From: AP-15 sp963732095
GTDB lineage: Bacteria > Pseudomonadota > Alphaproteobacteria > ATCC43930 > CGMCC-115725
Reading direction: 5' to 3'
Assembly (NCBI GenBank): GCA_963732095.1
Contig: CAVSZA010000054.1
Coordinates: forward strand, 186,001 to 250,000
DNA: 64,000 nucleotides
Shown here piece after piece: positions 36,467 to 46,108 of this stretch (the stretch's first letter is position 1; each line of letters starts with the position of its first letter). The position numbers and the translations under genes were made by a program. Below the pieces are notes generated by a model, which worked only from the letters and a program-made list of their open reading frames with translations, had not been told where the DNA came from and made no database searches.

Positions 36467-37216
36467 ATGAAAGCGCTGGTCGCGGTCAAGCGGGTCATCG
36501 ACTACAACGTCAAGATCCGCGTCAAGGCGGACAAGACTGGGGTCGAGACCGCCAACGTCAAGATGTCGATGAACCCGTTCGACGAGATCGCCGTCGAAGA
36601 GGCGCTGCGGTTGCGCGAAGCCGGGACCATCGATGAAATCATCGTGGTGTCGCTCGGTGTGGCGCAGTGTCAGGAGACGATCCGCACGGCGCTGGCGATG
36701 GGGGCCGATCGCGGCGTCCTCGTGCAGACCGGCGCCGAGCTGCAGCCCCTTGGCGTCGCTAAGCTACTCAAGGCGGTGATCCTGCAGGAACATCCCGAAA
36801 TCGTGATCCTCGGCAAGCAGGCGATCGACGACGACTGCAACCAGACCGGCCAGATGTTGTCGGCGCTGCTCGGCTGGCCGCAGGCGACCTTCGCCTCGAA
36901 GGTCAAGATCAGCGACGGCCACGCCGAAGTCACGCGCGAGGTCGATGGCGGGCTCGAGACGGTCTCGATCAAATTGCCGGCGGTGATCACCACGGATTTG
37001 CGGCTCAACGAGCCGCGTTACGCGTCGCTGCCCAACATCATGAGGGCGAAAAAGAAGCCGATCGTGACGATGACGCCGGAGGCCCTCGAGGTCGACCCGG
37101 CGCCGCGCCTTGTCGTGCTCAAGGTCGAGGAGCCGGCAAAGCGCCAGGGCGGCCACAAAGTCGGCTCGGTCGCCGAGCTCGTCGACAAGCTGAAGACCGA
37201 GGCGCGGGTGATCTGA
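36467..37216 (+). CDS. etfB: electron transfer flavoprotein subunit beta
   Basis: A 249-aa ETF beta. The start MKALVAVKRVIDYNVKIRVK and the AMP-site region VSLGVAQCQETIRTALAMGADRG and ILGKQAIDDDCNQTGQMLSALL are classic; the C-terminal recognition loop NIMRAKKKPIVTM is present. ETF carries electrons from acyl-CoA dehydrogenases to the ETF:quinone oxidoreductase. Its stop touches the start of etfA (TGATGG). Confidence 0.95.
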   Translation: MKALVAVKRVIDYNVKIRVKADKTGVETANVKMSMNPFDEIAVEEALRLREAGTIDEIIVVSLGVAQCQETIRTALAMGADRGVLVQTGAELQPLGVAKLLKAVILQEHPEIVILGKQAIDDDCNQTGQMLSALLGWPQATFASKVKISDGHAEVTREVDGGLETVSIKLPAVITTDLRLNEPRYASLPNIMRAKKKPIVTMTPEALEVDPAPRLVVLKVEEPAKRQGGHKVGSVAELVDKLKTEARVI

Positions 37217-38161
37217 TGGCTGCGCTGGTCGTCGCCGAACATGACAACCGGGTGCTTAAGCCCGCGACCCTCAACGCGGTTGCAGCCGCCAACGAAATCG
37301 CCGCCGGTGAGGTTGACATCCTGGTGGCCGGCAAGGATTGCCGCGGCGTTGCCGAGGCCGCCGCCAAGATCGCCGGGGCGAGAAAGGTTCTGCTCGCCGA
37401 CGACCCGGCCTACGAACACGGGCTCGCCGAGAATGTGGCGCCGCTCGTCGTCAAGCTCGCCGACAATTACTCCCATCTGCTGGCCTCGGCGACGACCTCC
37501 GGCAAGAATTTGATGCCGAGGGTGGCTGCGCTGCTCGATGTGATGCAGGTGTCGGACATCAGCGCGGTTGTATCGCCCGACACCTTCGTGCGCCCGATCT
37601 ATGCCGGCAATGCGCTCGCGACCGTGCAATCCAAGGACCCGGTCAAGGTGATCACGGTCCGTGGCACGGCGTTCCCGCCGGTCGAGGCGACCGGAGGCTC
37701 GGCGGCGATCGAGCCGGTCGCGCCGACAAGCGCAGCCGGACTCTCGGAATTTGTCGGAGCGGAGCTCTCGAAATCGGAACGGCCCGAGCTGACCAGCGCG
37801 CGGGTCATCGTCTCGGGCGGCCGCGGCATGCAATCCGGGGAGAACTTTCATCTCCTGGAGAATGTCGCCGACAAGCTCGGGGCCGCGGTCGGCGCCTCGC
37901 GCGCCGCCGTCGACGCGGGTTTTGTCCCCAATGACTACCAGGTCGGCCAGACCGGCAAAATCGTCGCGCCGGAACTCTACATCGCGGTCGGTATTTCCGG
38001 CGCCATCCAGCACCTCGCCGGGATGAAGGATTTCGAAAGTCATCGTCGCAATCAACAAAGACGAGGAAGCGCCGATATTTCAAATCGCCGATTACGGCCT
38101 GGTCGGCGATTTGTTCAAGATCCTTCCCGAACTCGCCGACGAGCTCGAGCGCCGCAAGTGA
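37216..38161 (+). CDS. etfA: electron transfer flavoprotein subunit alpha, one frameshift
   Basis: About 314 aa after removing one T at 38031-38033 (KDSKVIVAINKDEEAPIFQI instead of KDFESHRR). N-terminal domain AALVVAEHDNRVLKP; the FAD domain has VSGGRGMQSGENF, GAAVGASRAAVDAGFVPNDYQVGQTG and ISGAIQHLAGM. Uncorrected, the frame would run on into the next gene as a false fusion. The repaired stop overlaps that gene's GTG start. Confidence 0.9.
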
Positions 38162-39075
38162 GCGCGGCCCCGGTCTCCACGGCCAAGGTATCGCTGCTCG
38201 AACCGCTGCGCCGCATCGGCATTATCGGGGCCGGGCAGATGGGCGGCGGCATCGCCCATGTCTGCGCGCTCGCCGGGATCGATGCTGTCGTGACCGACAT
38301 CAACGAGGAGGCGCTACAGCGCGGCCGACAGGCGATCGAGCGCAACCTGTCGCGCCAGGTCGCCCGCGGCACGATTCGGGAAGAAGACAAGAATGCTGCG
38401 CTCGCCCGAATTCAGATGGGGCTCGATTACGCGTTGTTCGCCGATTGCGGCATGGTAATCGAGGCGGCGACGGAGAAAGAAGAAGTCAAGCGCGAGATCT
38501 TCAAGAAGCTGACGCCCCACTTGAAGCTTGATGCTCTGATTGCCACCAACACCTCGTCGATCTCGATAACGAGGCTGGCTTCTGCGACCGACCGGCCCGG
38601 CAAGTTCATCGGCATGCATTTCATGAACCCGGTGCCGGCGATGAGCCTCGTCGAGCTGATTCGCGGCATCGCCACCGACGAAGAGACCTTTGCGGCGACG
38701 CGCGAACTCGCCTTGCGGCTCGGCAAGACCCCGGTCGCCGCCGAGGACTTTCCGGCGTTTATCGTCAACCGCATCCTTCTGCCGATGATCAACGAGGCGG
38801 TCTACACCCTCTACGAGGGCGTGGGGTCCGTCGAGGCGATCGACACCGCGATGAAGCTCGGCGCCAATCACCCGATGGGGCCACTCGAGCTCGCCGATTT
38901 CATCGGGCTCGACACCTGCCTTTCGGTCATGCAGGTGCTCTATGAGGGGCTCGCCGACAGCAAGTACCGGCCCTGCCCGCTGCTGGTGAAGTATGTCGAG
39001 GCCGGCTGGCTCGGCCGCAAGGCGAGCCGCGGTTTTTACGACTATCACGGGGAGAAACCGGTCCCAACCCGGTGA
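38158..39075 (+). CDS. 3-hydroxybutyryl-CoA dehydrogenase
   Basis: About 305 aa starting from GTG 38158, overlapping the etfA stop (GTGA). The NAD site is RIGIIGAGQMGGGIAHVCALAG; the catalytic His is in FIGMHFMNPVPAMSLVELI, and the C-terminal dimer domain has NHPMGPLELADFIGLDTCLSV. It oxidises (S)-3-hydroxybutyryl-CoA in fatty acid or polyhydroxybutyrate metabolism. Grouping with ETF and adenosyltransferase genes is the usual order in Hyphomicrobiales. Confidence 0.92.
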   Translation: MSAAPVSTAKVSLLEPLRRIGIIGAGQMGGGIAHVCALAGIDAVVTDINEEALQRGRQAIERNLSRQVARGTIREEDKNAALARIQMGLDYALFADCGMVIEAATEKEEVKREIFKKLTPHLKLDALIATNTSSISITRLASATDRPGKFIGMHFMNPVPAMSLVELIRGIATDEETFAATRELALRLGKTPVAAEDFPAFIVNRILLPMINEAVYTLYEGVGSVEAIDTAMKLGANHPMGPLELADFIGLDTCLSVMQVLYEGLADSKYRPCPLLVKYVEAGWLGRKASRGFYDYHGEKPVPTR

Positions 39076-39185
39076 GTCCAATATTCGCTGCGATATCTTG
39101 CCCTTGGGGGGTGAATTCGTTATCAAGCCGTCACATTCGCGTGCTATTCCGGCCCGCGAGCGTCTATTAGCGGGACGGGTGTTTC

Positions 39186-39749
39186 GTGACGGTAAGTCTG
39201 GACAATTGCCCGGCTTTGGTACTGAACGCGGATTTTCGGCCGTTGAGCTATTTTCCGCTTTCACTGTGGTCGTGGCAGGATGCGATCAAGGCGGTATTTC
39301 TCGAACGCGTCAACATCATCGATCACTACGACGTCTGCGTCCGCAGCCCCTCGCTGGAAATGCATTTGCCGAGCGTCGTTTCGCTGAAGGAATACGTGCC
39401 CGCCGCCCGCCATCCGGCGTTCACCCGTTTCAACGTCTTTTTGCGCGACCGGTTTACTTGTCAGTATTGCGGCGAGCCTTATCCCTCGCATGATCTGACC
39501 TTTGACCATCTGGTGCCGCGCTCCCGTGGTGGGCGCACCATCTGGACCAATGTTGTGACCGCCTGCGCCACCTGCAATCTGTGGAAAGGCAACCGCCTGC
39601 CGCGGGAGAGCGGCATGTATCCGCGGCATCGCCCGGTGCAGCCGACGACCTATATGCTGCAAGAAAACGGCCGCGCGTTCCCGCCCAACTACCTGCACGA
39701 AAGCTGGCGCGACTACCTCTACTGGGACACCGAACTCGACCCGTTCTGA
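39186..39749 (+). CDS. HNH endonuclease family protein
   Basis: A 187-aa protein with the HNH core CQYCGEPYPSHDLTFDHLVPRSRGG...CATCNLWKGNR: the zinc CxxC pairs and the catalytic His/His-Asn are present. The N-terminus ALVLNADFRPLSYFPLSLWSWQDA and the length are those of a conserved alphaproteobacterial HNH protein of unknown cellular role, not part of a restriction system in this window. Confidence 0.85.
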   Translation: MTVSLDNCPALVLNADFRPLSYFPLSLWSWQDAIKAVFLERVNIIDHYDVCVRSPSLEMHLPSVVSLKEYVPAARHPAFTRFNVFLRDRFTCQYCGEPYPSHDLTFDHLVPRSRGGRTIWTNVVTACATCNLWKGNRLPRESGMYPRHRPVQPTTYMLQENGRAFPPNYLHESWRDYLYWDTELDPF

Positions 39750-39792
39750 TCAGCTGCGGCCGCGGCCGCAGCTGGTCCAGCTATCGCAAAGC

Positions 39793-40710
39793 TCAGCCCT
39801 TGACGCCGCCCATCGTCAGGCCGGAGGACATGCGGTTGCGGAACGCGTAATAGGTCGCGATCGGCGGCAGGGCATAAATGATCGCGGTCGCCATCATGTA
39901 GTTCCACGGTGCCACGTCGCTGTTCAGAAACTGAGCGAGCGCCACCGGCACGGTCATGCTCTGTTTGTTCGACAGCAGCAGGAATTGGTAGAGGTATTCG
40001 TTCCACGAGAGTAACAACGCGTAAGTCCCGACCGCGACCAATGCCGGCGCCATCAGCGGCAGGTAGATCCGGAAATAGATCTGGAGCGGCGAGGCGCCGT
40101 CGATCCTCGCCGACTCGTCGAGCTCGAGCGGGATGCTCCTGCCATATTCCTGGAAGATGAAGATCGCGTATGGCGTCGCGAATGTCACTATCGCAGCGAT
40201 GACCGACCAGAGATTGTTTTGCAGCCCGTAGTGCTGCATGATCAGGTAAAATGGGATCGCCAGGAACGAAGCCGGGATCACATAGGTCAACAGCGCAGCA
40301 TTGGTGATCAGCCAGCCGTTGCGGATGCGCATCCGGCTGATCGAGAAGCTGGTCAGCGTGCCGATCAGCAGCACCAATAACGTCACCATGGCGCCCATAT
40401 AGACGCTGTTGCCGAACTGGTGCCAGAAATACTCCAGATACCAATAGCCTTGGGTCAAGACGATCCAGAAGCTGTCGGCAGACGCTTTCGGGGGCCAGAG
40501 ATGATCGCTGAAGACGTCGCCCTCGGCCTCGAAGGACACCATCACGATGTTGTAGATCGGTGTGAGGGTCCACACCAACAGCAAGGCGCTGACCACTGCG
40601 GCTCCGGCATTGGTCAGGTAGCGCCAGCGCCGGGCGGCACGGCGCATCCGCTCCGCCGGGCGCGTCGCAGCAGCTGATGTCGGCCGTGTATCGGCCGTGA
40701 TCGTGCTCAC
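39793..40710 (-). CDS. ABC transporter permease, MalG/carbohydrate type
   Basis: A 305-aa permease with six predicted helices. The EAA loop ELDESARIDGASPLQIYFRIYLPLM contacts the ATPase, and the family-typical C-terminal LTMGGVKG is present. It overlaps the upstream permease gene (ATGA). It is the last gene of the uptake operon. Confidence 0.9.
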   Translation of the reverse strand: MSTITADTRPTSAAATRPAERMRRAARRWRYLTNAGAAVVSALLLVWTLTPIYNIVMVSFEAEGDVFSDHLWPPKASADSFWIVLTQGYWYLEYFWHQFGNSVYMGAMVTLLVLLIGTLTSFSISRMRIRNGWLITNAALLTYVIPASFLAIPFYLIMQHYGLQNNLWSVIAAIVTFATPYAIFIFQEYGRSIPLELDESARIDGASPLQIYFRIYLPLMAPALVAVGTYALLLSWNEYLYQFLLLSNKQSMTVPVALAQFLNSDVAPWNYMMATAIIYALPPIATYYAFRNRMSSGLTMGGVKG

Positions 40711-41621
40711 AGCTGCGCCTCCGAAGCCTTGAGCTTGCGCATCAGGATGATCACCAGCGGGATCAGCACTGGCAGTGCCGACATGACCACGGCCACGCCG
40801 AGCCGCGGGTTGGCGAGGTCGAAGGCGTCGCGGATGCCGAGCGTCGCCAGCAGGTGCGTCGAGTTCGCCGGCCCGCCGCCGGTGATGAACGTGATCGTGT
40901 TGAAGTCGCCGAGCAAAAAGATCGTCGCGAGCAGAGTCAGCACCAGATAGAGGTTGGCGAGCAGCGGAAAAGTCACGTGGGAGAATCTGCGCAGCCCGGT
41001 CGCCCCGTCCACTTTGGCGGCATCATAGATCTCCTGGGGGATCGACATCCTGCCGGCCAGCAGGATCACGGTCCAGAACGGCAGCCATTTCCAGACGTGG
41101 GAGCACACGGCCGAGCCGAGGGCGAGCCAGCGGGAATTGAGCCAGGACGGGCCGTCGACACCGAACAGTATGTAAAGCGCGTTGTTGAGCAGGCCCCACT
41201 CGCCGTTCAACATCCAGTGGATCGAGATAAAGCTGGGCAATGCCGGCACCGCCCAGGGCAGGACAAAGATCATCAGCAGCCCCTTGACCCACCAGCCCGG
41301 GCGCATGAAAAAGCCCGACAACATGAGCGCAAAAAACAGCTTTAGGTTGACCCCGAAAGTAACGAAGATCAAGGTGTTGATCACGGTCTGCTGATAAATC
41401 GGGTCCGAGAACACCTCGGTATACAAACTCGGCTCGCTGCCCATCCGCAGCCCGTAGAAGACGGGGTAGACCACGAATGCCAGAAACACACCGATATAGG
41501 GCACAAGAAAGGCGAGCGCCCAGGAGAACTCCGAGCCACGCAGACCGCCCCGCCAATAACGCCAAAGCGATTGCCGCCGGGCTGCCGGACGGCCGAATTC
41601 GATAGCCGATACGGTGGTCAT
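40707..41621 (-). CDS. ABC transporter permease, MalF/carbohydrate type
   Basis: A 304-aa permease with six helices and the EAA loop EIYDAAKVDGATGLRRFSHVTFPLL. It follows the binding-protein array by 9 bases and overlaps the MalG-type gene. The matching ATPase (UgpC/MsmK type) is not in the window and must be shared or encoded elsewhere. Confidence 0.9.
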   Translation of the reverse strand: MTTVSAIEFGRPAARRQSLWRYWRGGLRGSEFSWALAFLVPYIGVFLAFVVYPVFYGLRMGSEPSLYTEVFSDPIYQQTVINTLIFVTFGVNLKLFFALMLSGFFMRPGWWVKGLLMIFVLPWAVPALPSFISIHWMLNGEWGLLNNALYILFGVDGPSWLNSRWLALGSAVCSHVWKWLPFWTVILLAGRMSIPQEIYDAAKVDGATGLRRFSHVTFPLLANLYLVLTLLATIFLLGDFNTITFITGGGPANSTHLLATLGIRDAFDLANPRLGVAVVMSALPVLIPLVIILMRKLKASEAQL

Positions 41622-41630
41622 GATCGCCTC

Positions 41631-43004
41631 TCAGCTCGATGCGATTGGATATTTAGCGAAGATCTCCTCGATCCGGCTGAACGCCTTATCGATTTCCTGC
41701 TCCGGCGCGGCGCCGTTGTTCATCACAGCAAAGGCCGCCGTCATGACGACATGCTCCGCGCCGACCTGCGCCATCGCCGGATTGTACGCCTCGTAGATCG
41801 GGAAGGTCGGGCCGATCACCGATTGCGTCATGTACGCCGTGCGGTGCGGGTCCTCCTTGAGCCAGAACGGGTCGCTCTTGACGATTTCGGGGATCGGCAG
41901 GGCCCAGCGGCCGAGACCGGCTTTCAGATACTGGTTCAGCACCTTTGGCTGAATGATGTATTTGGCGAATTCCTTGGCCACCGCGACATTTTTCGCCCCC
42001 TTGGGGATGACGGGGCCAAACACCGCGACCTGGCTCGGCAGTTCCTTGCCGTCATTGCTGAGCGGCAGGCCGTGGGTGAGGATATCGTCGTATTGCTCCT
42101 TGTCGTGATAAAGCGCGACCTCGGTCGAGATCGTGCCGTCGAAATCCATCACCATCAGTTTCGAATGGAACGCGTTGTTGTCGTCGGCGTCGTTCCAGTT
42201 GACGCAGCTCGGCGGCACATAGCCGTCCTTGAACGCGGAGGTCAGGCTCTTGATGGCCTGGACCGCCGCAGCCTTGACCTTGGGGTCGTCGGTATGCAGC
42301 TTGCCGTCCGGCGTGACGAGATCCTGGCCGCCATAAGCGACCATCCAAGCATTGAAGGTGTTGATCGGGTCGACACCGTTGGTGGTCAGCTGGTAGCCGA
42401 GCCCGTAGACGTTGCGCTTCCCGGCCGCCCGCAGCCCCTTCTGCACCGGCTTGAAAAAATCCATAAAGGCGTCCCACGTCTTCGGCAGATCGGAGATCTT
42501 GGAACCGCCCTGTTCGACCAGCGACTTCCAGATATGAAACGGGACCGCCGCGATCCTCACCGGCACGACGTAATAAGCGCGCTTCTTCGTGACATTGTTG
42601 TAGAAATGGCAGCAGGGCAGAGCTGTGGGGATGAACTGCTCTTTTTCGGGCTCGACGACGTCGTTGACATCGATCAGCTTGTCGTCCCACGACTGGATCG
42701 GCGCGAGTGCGAAGTCGGCGACCTCGATCATATCGGGGACGGCGCCGCTCGTGATCGCCGAAATTGCTTTTTGGCGCAGCGCTGCGTAAGGGATGAGGCT
42801 GTGATCGACCTTGTTGCCGCTCGCCTTCTCGTAATCGGCGGCCATCGCACGGAAGGCCGAGTCTTCCTCGGGAACAAAACCCTGGGCGAACCACGCCTCG
42901 ATGGTTGTCGCCGCCGCGTTACCGATATGAGGCCGCGCGAGGGTCCCAGCGGCAGCCAGCGCCACAGAGCTGCGAAGCATCGAGCGCCTGGTTATAATCG
43001 TCAT
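41631..43004 (-). CDS. Tat-type extracellular solute-binding protein, array copy 4
   Basis: About 457 aa from ATG 43004 behind GGAAGGAAAGG. The twin-arginine signal is TIITRRSMLRSSVALAAAG, cut after GNAAA or nearby. The mature protein is a family 1 (CUT1) solute-binding protein (EAWFAQGFVPEEDSAFRAMAADYEKASG). It is the copy closest to the permeases and the most diverged of the set (for example PVRIAAVPFHIWKSLVEQGG). The ligand is likely a sugar, polyol or related solute; the sequence does not say which. Confidence 0.9.
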   Translation of the reverse strand: MTIITRRSMLRSSVALAAAGTLARPHIGNAAATTIEAWFAQGFVPEEDSAFRAMAADYEKASGNKVDHSLIPYAALRQKAISAITSGAVPDMIEVADFALAPIQSWDDKLIDVNDVVEPEKEQFIPTALPCCHFYNNVTKKRAYYVVPVRIAAVPFHIWKSLVEQGGSKISDLPKTWDAFMDFFKPVQKGLRAAGKRNVYGLGYQLTTNGVDPINTFNAWMVAYGGQDLVTPDGKLHTDDPKVKAAAVQAIKSLTSAFKDGYVPPSCVNWNDADDNNAFHSKLMVMDFDGTISTEVALYHDKEQYDDILTHGLPLSNDGKELPSQVAVFGPVIPKGAKNVAVAKEFAKYIIQPKVLNQYLKAGLGRWALPIPEIVKSDPFWLKEDPHRTAYMTQSVIGPTFPIYEAYNPAMAQVGAEHVVMTAAFAVMNNGAAPEQEIDKAFSRIEEIFAKYPIASS

Positions 43005-43234
43005 GCTCGCCTTTCCTTCCCCGTTCTCGCCCGGCAACCCAAGCGGACACGTTCTGGTTGTCGTCTCCCAGCCCAATATAGAACGCCGCCCAGGTATACT
43101 CAAATGTTAATCGCTGCCGCTACCCCGAACTCGCGATACCGTGATCAGGGCATGGTTTCCCATGTTCGCCGCGGCGCTGGAGCCGAATGGCCGAACGGGG
43201 TTGGGACCCGCGATACAGGCTGATCCCGGCCGGC

Positions 43235-44618
43235 TCAGCCCTGCGCGATCTGATATTTCGCGAAGATCTCCTCGACCCGCTTGAACGCCTTCTCCGCCGC
43301 CGCCTGCGGGGTCATCCCGCCGGAAATGATGTCGGCCCAGGCGACGGCCCAAACATGCTCGTTCTGCAGCTGGGCGTAGGCCGGGTTCGAGGTCCAGAAG
43401 GTCGGCACGGTCGGACCGAGCGCGCCCTGCTGCACATAAGCCGCCCGGTGCGGATCCGCGGGGTCGAGCCACCACGGGTCGTCCTTCACGATCGCCGGCA
43501 TCGCTGGCAGGTTGCGGCCGAGCCCCGCCTTCAGATATTCGTTGAGGATCGGCGGCTGGATCAAATATTTGAGAAAATCCTTGGCCACCTCGACGTTTTT
43601 TGCTCCCTTTGGGACCAGGCCGCAAAGACTGCCGGTCTGGCTCGGCACAGGCTTCCCGTCATTGCCGAGCGGCAGGCCCATGGTCACGATTTCGCTGTAG
43701 TCCTGCTGCTTTTTGATGATGGCGACCTCGGTCGAGAGCGAGCCGTCGAGATCCATCACGATCTGCTTGCCGTGAAAGGCGTTGTTGTCGTCGGCGTCGT
43801 TCCAATTGATTGCTCCCGGCGGCACGAAGCCCTCCTTATAGGCCGTGGTGGGATAGGTCAGCGCTTTGATCGCCGCCTCGTGCACTTTCGGGTCGTCGAG
43901 ATGCAGTTTGCCGTCATTGGTGACGATTTCCTGCCCGCGATTGGCGATCAGGAAAGAGTTGAACAATGAGTTCGAAGTCGTTGCCGGTCGTGTTCAGCTG
44001 GAAACCTATGGCATAGACATGGCGCATGCCCTGGGCGCGCAACTTCTTCTGCACCTCCTTAAAGAAATCGTAGAACGCATCCCAAGTCTTGGGCAGATCT
44101 TCGAACGTGTACCCTGCCTTTTCGACCAACGGGCGCCAGATATGGTTGGTCTGACACGCGACAGTATAAGGCACGCCGTAAAAGCTCCGCTTCTTCTCGA
44201 CGTTGTTGTAGCAATTCGCGGTGAGCAGAGCTGTCCGGGTATATTGAAATTGTTGGGTCGCGACGACATCGCTCACATCGACTAGCTTGTCGTCCCAAGC
44301 ATAGAGAGCGATGATCTCGACCGGGGTATTCTGGAACAGATCCGGTACGGCGCCACTGGTCATTGCCGAGACGATCTTCTGGCGCATCGGCGCATAGGGC
44401 GTGATCGTGTATTCGATCGTGTTGCCGCTCGCCTTCTCGTAATCCGCGACGATCTTCTTGAAGGAGATGTCTTCCTCCTCGGCGAAACCCTGAATCCACC
44501 ACACCGTCGCGGTCGTCGCCGCGGCATTGGCGATATAAGGGCGCGCCACGGCCCCGGCCGAAGCCAGCGCCAAAGAGCCACGGAGCACCGAACGCCTAGT
44601 CGGATTTGTCGTTGCCAT
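43235..44618 (-). CDS. Tat-type extracellular solute-binding protein, array copy 3, one frameshift
   Basis: About 460 aa after removing one base at 43975-43976 (GNDSNSLFNSFLIANRGQ). The Tat signal is NPTRRSVLRGSLALASAG; then TVWWIQGFAEEEDISFKKIV. The start ATG 44618 follows GGGAGGAGAAG. The C-terminal part is HLDDPKVHEAAIKALTYPTTAY, then EKAFKRVEEIFAKYQIAQG. A 230-base gap separates it from copy 4, larger than the other gaps. Confidence 0.88.
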
Positions 44619-44714
44619 CTTCTCCTCCCTTCTCCGGGGACCCGCCTTTGATCGAGCCCGCTTACGGCCGCGTTCCTAAAGCCTTCGGCTTAATTCAACG
44701 CCGGGGAGGTCCGC

Positions 44715-46091
44715 TCAGCCCTGCGCGATCGGATATTTCGCGAAGATCTCCTCGACTCGCTTGAACGCCTTCTCCGCGGCGGCCTCCGGCGCCATCCCAT
44801 TCTTCATGATGTCGATCCACGCCGTGCTCCAGGCGTGCTCGTTCTGAACCTGCGCATAGGCCGGGTTGAAGGCCCAAAATTCCGGTAAGGTCGGGCCGAG
44901 CAGTCCCTGCTGGACGTAAGCTGCCACGTGCGGGTCTGCGGACCACCACGGGTCGCTTCTGACGATGGACGGCATCGCCGGAATGCTGCGGCCGAGCCCG
45001 GTCTTCAGCCGCTCGTTGGCGACCTTCGGCTGGATCGAATATTTGAGGAAATCCTTGGCGACCGCGACATTCTTCGCGCCCTTGGGTATGAGGCCACTGG
45101 GGTTGGTAACCTTGCTCGGCACCGGCTTACCGTCGTTGCTGAGCGGCAAACCCATCGTCAGGATGTCGTCGTAGTCGCTCTTTTTCCCTTGTGACAGCAC
45201 CGCGACCTCGGTCGAGATCGTGCCGTCGAGGTCCATGACGATCTGCTTGGCGTGAAAGGCGTTGTTGTCGTCGGCGTCGTTCCAGTTGACCGCCCCCGGC
45301 GGCACGAAACCATCCTTGTATGCGGTGGAACAATAGGTCAGCGCCTTGATCGCGGCCTCGCGCACTTTGGGGTCGTCGAGATGCAGCTTGCCGTCTTTCG
45401 TGACGATGCCCTGGCCGCCATAGGCGATCAGGAAATAGTTGAACAGCTCATTGGGGTCGTTGCCATTGGTCGTCACCTGGAAACCCAGACCGTAGACGTT
45501 GCGCACCCCCTGCGAGCGCAACTTCTTTTGCACCTCCTTGAAGAAATCGTAATAGGCGTCCCAGGTCTTTGGAATATCCTCGACCTTGAACCCGGCCTTC
45601 TCGACCAGCGGCCGCCAGACATGGTTGGGCGATGCCGCGCTTATGTCGGGTGCGCTGTAAAAACTGCGCTTTTTCTCGATATTGTTATAGCAGAAGGCGT
45701 TGAGCAGCGCGGTTTCTGTGTATTCCTCCTTTTGTGTCTCGACGACGTCGGTCACGTCGAGCAGCTTGTCGTCCCACGCCAGCAGCGCAATGAGTTCGTT
45801 CGGGGTCTGGCGAAACAGATCGGGGACGACACCGCTCGTCACCGCGGAGATGATCTTCTGGCGCAGCGGCGCAAACGGCATGATGCTGAGCTCGATCGTA
45901 TTGCCGCTCGCCTTTTCATAATCCGCGACCGTTTTTTTGACCGCAATGTCCTCTTCCGGGACGAAGCCCTGGGTCCACCATATTTCCGCGGTCGTCGCCG
46001 CGGCGTTCGCAACATAGGGCCGCGCGAGGGCCCCGGCGGCGGCGAGCCCGAGCGAATTGCGAAGCACCGAGCGCCGGGTCAGCTTGGTCAT
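44715..46091 (-). CDS. Tat-type extracellular solute-binding protein, array copy 2
   Basis: About 458 aa from ATG 46091, preceded by GGAGGAG; an upstream extension in frame is the previous gene's C-terminus and is not used. Tat signal KLTRRSVLRNSLGLAAAG. The mature part begins IWWTQGFVPEEDIAVKKTV. Compared with the neighbours, substitutions cluster in the region of residues 130-190 (YSAPDISAASPNHVW), which in this fold lines the ligand cleft; that is an inference from position. Confidence 0.9.
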   Translation of the reverse strand: MTKLTRRSVLRNSLGLAAAGALARPYVANAAATTAEIWWTQGFVPEEDIAVKKTVADYEKASGNTIELSIMPFAPLRQKIISAVTSGVVPDLFRQTPNELIALLAWDDKLLDVTDVVETQKEEYTETALLNAFCYNNIEKKRSFYSAPDISAASPNHVWRPLVEKAGFKVEDIPKTWDAYYDFFKEVQKKLRSQGVRNVYGLGFQVTTNGNDPNELFNYFLIAYGGQGIVTKDGKLHLDDPKVREAAIKALTYCSTAYKDGFVPPGAVNWNDADDNNAFHAKQIVMDLDGTISTEVAVLSQGKKSDYDDILTMGLPLSNDGKPVPSKVTNPSGLIPKGAKNVAVAKDFLKYSIQPKVANERLKTGLGRSIPAMPSIVRSDPWWSADPHVAAYVQQGLLGPTLPEFWAFNPAYAQVQNEHAWSTAWIDIMKNGMAPEAAAEKAFKRVEEIFAKYPIAQG

Positions 46092-46108
46092 GGCTCTCCT
46101 CCTATAGT

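Noticed and set aside
37216..39075. Single 619-aa ETF-alpha/dehydrogenase fusion
   Set aside because: One extra T at 38031-38033 makes it; removing it gives a normal etfA stop overlapping a normal GTG start.
41571..43223. 550-aa ORF on the plus strand, with similar long ones at 43.2, 45.3 and 46.6 kb
   Set aside because: They repeat because the binding-protein genes repeat; they are mirror-strand frames with Asp/Arg/His-rich nonsense composition.
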